This document shows positions 5,522 through 5,862 of a stretch of 5,862 nucleotides of DNA, in pieces. The position numbers were made by a program, and so were the translations under genes. Source of the DNA: Ignavibacteria bacterium (GTDB taxonomy: Bacteria > Bacteroidota > Ignavibacteria > Ignavibacteriales > Melioribacteraceae); NCBI GenBank assembly GCA_003233295.1, contig QILJ01000072.1, positions 1 through 5,862 on the forward strand, read 5' to 3'. The first letter of the stretch is position 1. Every line of letters begins with the position of its first letter. The notes below the pieces were generated by a model, which was given only the letters and a program-made list of their open reading frames with translations, made no database searches and had not been told where the DNA came from.

Positions 5522-5862
5522 AAGCTGGACAACTTTCTGAGAATTTACAAATTCCAAATTAACAATACTATAATCACGTATATCTGTGTTTACTTCAACA
5601 ATATTTAGTCCGGGATATATTTTCTGCGATGTTAATAACTGAGTCTGATCGTTTTTATTTCCCGCTTTGATATTCAATTGCTCCGATAGATTTGTACTGA
5701 CTACAATAAGATATTTACCATCTACTTTAGTAAGAAGCGGTTTGCTGTACATAGCAATATCATTGTTTAACTCTTCGAATTCAGGGATTCTATAGCTAAC
5801 AACATTTCCCGCTACACTCTCATTCCAAAGTCTATCAAGGGTTTTTACAGTATATTGATAAT
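5513..5862 (-). CDS. C-terminal part of a probable extracellular beta-sandwich protein
   Basis: The frame is open from the right edge to TAG at 5515-5513, giving 115 complete codons. The true start lies outside the window, and the Met at 5752-5750 is internal. The first visible residues, YQYTVKTLDRLWNESVAGN, resemble the last strand of a fibronectin type III-like domain as found at the end of secreted glycoside-hydrolase-like proteins of Bacteroidetes relatives ('tV.alDR.wNES'). After a linker, a second all-beta stretch follows: KYLIVVSTNL, then YPGLNIVEVNT, then IVNLEFVNSQKVVQLKK at the end. No membrane helix, cysteine or catalytic motif is visible. The last part vaguely recalls a T9SS-type C-terminal beta domain but lacks a convincing signature. 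The coding call is firm; the function is a guess from a short motif. It converges on uvrA with a 4-bp gap. Confidence 0.75.
   Translation of the reverse strand, partial: YQYTVKTLDRLWNESVAGNVVSYRIPEFEELNNDIAMYSKPLLTKVDGKYLIVVSTNLSEQLNIKAGNKNDQTQLLTSQKIYPGLNIVEVNTDIRDYSIVNLEFVNSQKVVQLKK

Overview
The window is a stretch of ordinary-looking chromosome from a low-GC bacterium. The best guess is a member of the Bacteroidota/Ignavibacteriota (FCB) group. Four things point there: a DUF3078-like outer-membrane protein whose signal peptide ends in VAQ and whose last residue is Phe, a UvrA of the type I associate with that group, start codons mostly without a Shine-Dalgarno sequence, and AT-rich spacers. 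Family names rest on motifs read by eye; no database search was possible.

Layout, left to right. (1) Two minus-strand glycosyltransferase genes: the first 19 codons of a GT-B (GT4-like) enzyme cut by the left edge (59 to 1), preceded on the same strand by a complete DPM1/ArnC-like GT2 membrane glycosyltransferase (1160 to 111). They lie 51 bp apart and probably form one envelope or polysaccharide operon. (2) A divergent spacer of 112 bp. (3) Three plus-strand genes: a 102-residue, two-helix membrane protein with a four-cysteine tail (1273-1581), a secreted DUF3078-like beta-barrel protein (1745-2590), and full-length uvrA (2728-5508). The spacers of 163 and 137 bp between them carry dyad-symmetric elements. 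(4) A minus-strand gene running in from the right edge, of which only the last 115 codons are visible (5862 to 5513). It converges on uvrA with only 4 bp between the stop codons.

Functionally there are two themes. The cell-surface theme comprises the two glycosyltransferases, the outer-membrane barrel and probably the right-edge protein, which looks extracellular. The other is nucleotide excision repair (UvrA, without UvrB or UvrC nearby). Nothing ties the plus-strand genes into one pathway.

No mobile element, CRISPR array, tRNA, rRNA or obvious novel multi-gene system was seen. The points most worth a second look are the Cys4 mini-membrane protein, a decayed GC-rich palindrome at 1594-1627 that could be a dispersed repeat, a 15-nt dyad 38 bp upstream of uvrA, and a shifted zinc-ligand cysteine in UvrA.
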